From assembly GCA_021790955.1 (NCBI GenBank), contig JAJYFI010000029.1, positions 1 through 10,118 of the forward strand: DNA of 10,118 nucleotides, read 5' to 3'. This document shows, piece after piece, positions 7,677 through 10,118 of the stretch. This DNA comes from a bacterium (GTDB lineage: Bacteria > Elusimicrobiota > Elusimicrobia > UBA1565 > UBA9628). Both the position numbers and the translations under genes were made by a program. Numbering within the stretch: position 1 is the first letter of the stretch; the number at the start of each line of letters is the position of its first letter. The notes below the pieces were generated by a model that was given only the letters and a program-made list of their open reading frames with translations, did not search any database and was not told the DNA's origin.

Positions 7677-8702
7677 TTAAGGCTTTTTCCGGGCCGTCGC
7701 AGCCTTCTTGCGTGCGGCCTTGGCCCCTGGCTTGGCTTTCTTGGACGGGGCCTTGACCTTCACTTTGGCGTCCTCGGCCAGAAGCTTGGGATTGACGACA
7801 CGCAAGAGGGATTCCACATCGTAGACGGAGACGAGCCCGGCCGCATGGCGGGACGTGGAGGCTGCATAGCGGTAGTAAGGGGAACCGCCCTGGAAGAGTT
7901 TTTCCCGCCCGATCGCCCAGTCGGCGACGTATTTCCCGGCCCCCTTCGCCTCGATTGACAGGATCGGCTTGGCAAGCCTTCCTTCGCGGCGAGCGACAAA
8001 GTCAGGGACGAACTGCGCTAGGCGCATATTAAAAAGGGTCGCCACCAAGGCGTCGGCGGCCCGCGCCGGCAGCGCGGGCTGAGAGGCCCACGTCGTCGAG
8101 GCGCGTTTCAAGACGTAGGCTTGGGCGCCGGACTTGAGACGTATTTCGCTCCAGGAAGCCCCGGTCTGCGGCAGAAGCGCGTGCTCCCGGAAAGCATCCG
8201 AGGAGCGCTCGACCTGGTACGGGCTGACGCCCGTCGCCAGATAGACGGAGGGCTGGTCCGGCCAGCGGAAATAAGCCGATTGGTAGCCGATCGCTTCCTT
8301 GCCGAACTCCCCGTCAAAAAGGGACTTTCCCGCCGCGTCGTAAAGCGTGACGCGCGCGGCGCTCGCGACGTTGAGCCCATAGAGATCGAGGGATTCCGGG
8401 CGCGACGACACTTCGGACTCGACGGCCAGGCCCTTCAAGGCGAGGAGAAGCCCTTCGACGGCATCCTTGTCCGCGAGGTCCGCCACGGGCTTGCGCATCC
8501 GCCACCCGCCCCCCTCCTTGGCCAGAACGACTTGGGAGTTTCCGCGAGAGAGGGAGAGGCGCGCCAAGTCGGCGTCCTTGAATTGATCGAAGGGCCGCAG
8601 CTCCGCGTAGCGGCTTGAGCGCCAAATGAGCAGGCCGGAAAGCAGCAGGAGGCCGACGATGACCGCCGCGAGGATGATCAGCTTTCTGGCCTGGTTTCTC
8701 AC
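7677..8702 (-). CDS. DUF4340 membrane protein with a lysine-rich C-terminal tail
   Basis: 341 residues. One hydrophobic helix at about 8-27 follows a short basic N-terminus (Arg2, Arg6, Lys7), giving a membrane anchor with the body outside the cytoplasm. Residues about 35-300 match the DUF4340 pattern: 'LARLSLSRGNSQVVLAKEGGGWRM' (46-69), 'LDLYGLN' (105-111), 'ARVTLYDAAGKSLFDGEFGKE' (115-135), and 'VYLATG' (152-157), a beta-rich repeat of two similar halves. DUF4340 proteins are commonly encoded next to GldG-like ABC accessory proteins, as here; their molecular role is not established. The last 30 residues are Lys/Ala/Pro-rich (KAKPGAKAARKKAATARKKP), resembling a histone-H1 tail. The start is GTG 8702, five bases after the upstream stop, with no Shine-Dalgarno, so translation is probably coupled. 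Confidence 0.85.
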   Translation of the reverse strand: MRNQARKLIILAAVIVGLLLLSGLLIWRSSRYAELRPFDQFKDADLARLSLSRGNSQVVLAKEGGGWRMRKPVADLADKDAVEGLLLALKGLAVESEVSSRPESLDLYGLNVASAARVTLYDAAGKSLFDGEFGKEAIGYQSAYFRWPDQPSVYLATGVSPYQVERSSDAFREHALLPQTGASWSEIRLKSGAQAYVLKRASTTWASQPALPARAADALVATLFNMRLAQFVPDFVARREGRLAKPILSIEAKGAGKYVADWAIGREKLFQGGSPYYRYAASTSRHAAGLVSVYDVESLLRVVNPKLLAEDAKVKVKAPSKKAKPGAKAARKKAATARKKP

Positions 8703-8707
8703 GGAAG

Positions 8708-10118
8708 CTATGATTTGGCCGCGGCGGGCGCGGGCTGAGCCGGCGGCGGCTCAACGGGCGGAACTTCGCCGCCGTAGACGCGCCGATGCGCTTCCCGGCG
8801 CAGCCACATGTTGCGGTAGACGAAGGAACCGAGCAGCGGCAGCATCGCCGGCAAAAAGATGATCAGCAAAAATTTCGCAAGGGCGCGCGCCTTGGGCGAG
8901 AGCTGCCGCAGAGGCCGGAACCGGACTCCCTTCGCGCGGATCGAGAGCAAGGTCTCATCCTGGAACGACCATTCAAGGAGGTTGAGCAGGAAAGTCGCGT
9001 CGGCGGACTTTCCAAGGAGCCCCGGCTCCACCTGCGAGGAGCTTCCCACGATGATGACGCGCCCTGGAGCCTGCACGGGCTTTTCCCCATCGACGGCCGC
9101 CACGCTCGACGGCGTCACCTTGTAGAACGCCCCCGTCACGATGCCCGCCAAAGAGAAGGGGCCTCTGTCCGGGGTCTCGAGCTTCTCGATCGAAGTCGAA
9201 GGAGAGATCGCGGGGCTCGTCTGATACCACGACATTTTGGAGGAGTCGACGAGCGAGGTATAGGTGAGCGATGAGGCGGCGCCCGACGGCTTCCAGGAGA
9301 TGGGCTCCGAGAAGGGCATGACCACCATCTCGAGGCCGCGCATGGCGGGGCTCGCGTTGTTGAGCGACGTCGCGATCGGGATGAAGGGGTAATCCGCAAG
9401 ACGGATCGCCGAGAAAAAGCCGTATTGCGTCGTCATTTGGATGCGCTCGCATTGAGCGTCCACGACGTAGCCCTCGCGCAGATCGAGGCCCCACGGCTTG
9501 AGCAGGGCGTCGACGCCGTTCTCGACCGGCGTCGCCCGGAAGGCGCGCAGATCCGCCGAACGCTTGGAGACGAGGAGCCCCAAGGAGCGGCCGGAATCAA
9601 CCCAGGCCCTCAAGCGCTCGACTTCCTCCGGCTTGAAGGGCCTCGTGGGCGCCAGCGCCCAGAGGGCGTCGACCTTCGCAGAGACGGGCTTTGAGAGATC
9701 CACGACCTGCGTGTCCATTTCCTCGTTGATCGGCTGGAACAGGGCCGCGAGGGACGGATCTCCGGGAAGCTTCTCTCCATGGCCCGAAACGAAGCCCGCC
9801 GTGTGCTTTTTGACGCGCGTGAGGCGGCGGATGCGGCTTGTGAGGTCGTATTCCAAATTGTCCACATCATGGATCATCGGAAGGACGGCGCTTTTGCCGT
9901 TATAAAGAAATAGCACCCCCATCATGACTTCCTTGATCTCGAATTTGTCGGCGCCCATGATGTTGCTCTGGAGCGGCTGGATGCCGGCGCTGGCGGCCTC
10001 GTTCTTGACACGCGGGTCCAGATCGGGGTCGAGATACTCGATCTTGACGCGGCCGTGGCCGTAGGCTCTGTATTCCCGAAGAAGATCCCTGACATATCTC
10101 TCCTCGAAGCCGTAGGGC
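8708..10118 (-). CDS. GldG-like ABC-transport accessory protein (ABC_transp_aux), 5' end missing
   Basis: 469 residues are visible and the frame is open at the right edge; the first full codon is at 10117. The ATG at 9958 is internal, because the preceding 53 codons read as clear family sequence ('YVRDLLREYRAYG...KIEYLDPDLDP'). It matches the 'ABC-type uncharacterized transport' / GldG family: an extracytoplasmic domain with 'EYDLTSRIRRLTR' (about 90-102), 'AGFVSGHGE' (107-115), 'VDALWALAPTRPFKPEEVERLRAWVDSG' (147-174), and a late 'GRVIIVGSSSQ' (353-363) near 'LLNLLEW'. A single C-terminal helix (about 414-433) is followed by a basic segment and a Pro/Ala-rich cytoplasmic tail. GldG is named from Bacteroidota gliding motility, but homologues are widespread with an ABC ATPase, an ABC-2 permease and DUF4340. 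The ATPase and permease would be expected upstream, beyond the edge. What this system moves is unknown. Confidence 0.88.
   Translation of the reverse strand, partial: PYGFEERYVRDLLREYRAYGHGRVKIEYLDPDLDPRVKNEAASAGIQPLQSNIMGADKFEIKEVMMGVLFLYNGKSAVLPMIHDVDNLEYDLTSRIRRLTRVKKHTAGFVSGHGEKLPGDPSLAALFQPINEEMDTQVVDLSKPVSAKVDALWALAPTRPFKPEEVERLRAWVDSGRSLGLLVSKRSADLRAFRATPVENGVDALLKPWGLDLREGYVVDAQCERIQMTTQYGFFSAIRLADYPFIPIATSLNNASPAMRGLEMVVMPFSEPISWKPSGAASSLTYTSLVDSSKMSWYQTSPAISPSTSIEKLETPDRGPFSLAGIVTGAFYKVTPSSVAAVDGEKPVQAPGRVIIVGSSSQVEPGLLGKSADATFLLNLLEWSFQDETLLSIRAKGVRFRPLRQLSPKARALAKFLLIIFLPAMLPLLGSFVYRNMWLRREAHRRVYGGEVPPVEPPPAQPAPAAAKS

Noticed and set aside
8708..9958. ATG 9958 as the true start of the GldG-like gene
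   Set aside because: The frame stays open to the right edge, and the 53 codons before this ATG encode typical family sequence, so it is an internal Met.

Overview
This is a GC-rich window (clearly above 60% by eye) with eight protein genes. Seven are on the minus strand and one is on the plus strand. A BamE/SmpA-like lipoprotein and several signal peptides point to a Gram-negative (diderm) bacterium. A type III glutamine synthetase next to a GldG-type/DUF4340 pair, plus secreted HEAT-repeat and FTP-protease genes, would suit an uncultured or environmental lineage such as Elusimicrobiota or a deltaproteobacterial relative. That placement is a guess from gene content. No rRNA, tRNA, CRISPR, IS element or phage gene was seen.

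Layout, right to left along the minus strand. A long co-directional run starts beyond the right edge with a GldG-like ABC-transport accessory protein (8708-10118, 5' end missing). Five bases later comes a DUF4340 membrane protein (7677-8702). After a 63-base gap with a hairpin comes glutamine synthetase III (5406-7613), then 3 bases later an Mrp/ApbC Fe-S carrier ATPase (4272-5402), 14 bases later a peroxiredoxin (3751-4257), and 9 bases later a BamE/SmpA-like lipoprotein (3427-3741). The last four are so tightly packed that they are probably co-transcribed. Nitrogen assimilation, Fe-S delivery and peroxide removal sit together, although no dedicated shared pathway is evident.

A short plus-strand gene (2840-3394) converges on this run. 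It encodes a small membrane-anchored protein with two cysteine modules whose spacing resembles an inhibitor cystine knot (knottin). A 125-base AT-rich divergent region separates it from a second minus-strand unit: an exported HEAT-repeat protein (1578-2714), then a secreted M36/thermolysin-type metallopeptidase precursor (1-1581, running off the left edge). The protease begins with a TTG codon inside the HEAT stop codon (TTGA overlap), so a caller limited to ATG or to complete reading frames would miss it. It carries a signal peptide, FTP and PepSY propeptide domains and a CUB-like beta-sandwich. Its catalytic HExxH would lie outside the window.

The parts most worth a second look are the tandem knottin-like protein and its divergent pairing with the protease operon, the CUB-like insertion in the protease, and the histone-H1-like lysine/alanine tail on the DUF4340 protein.
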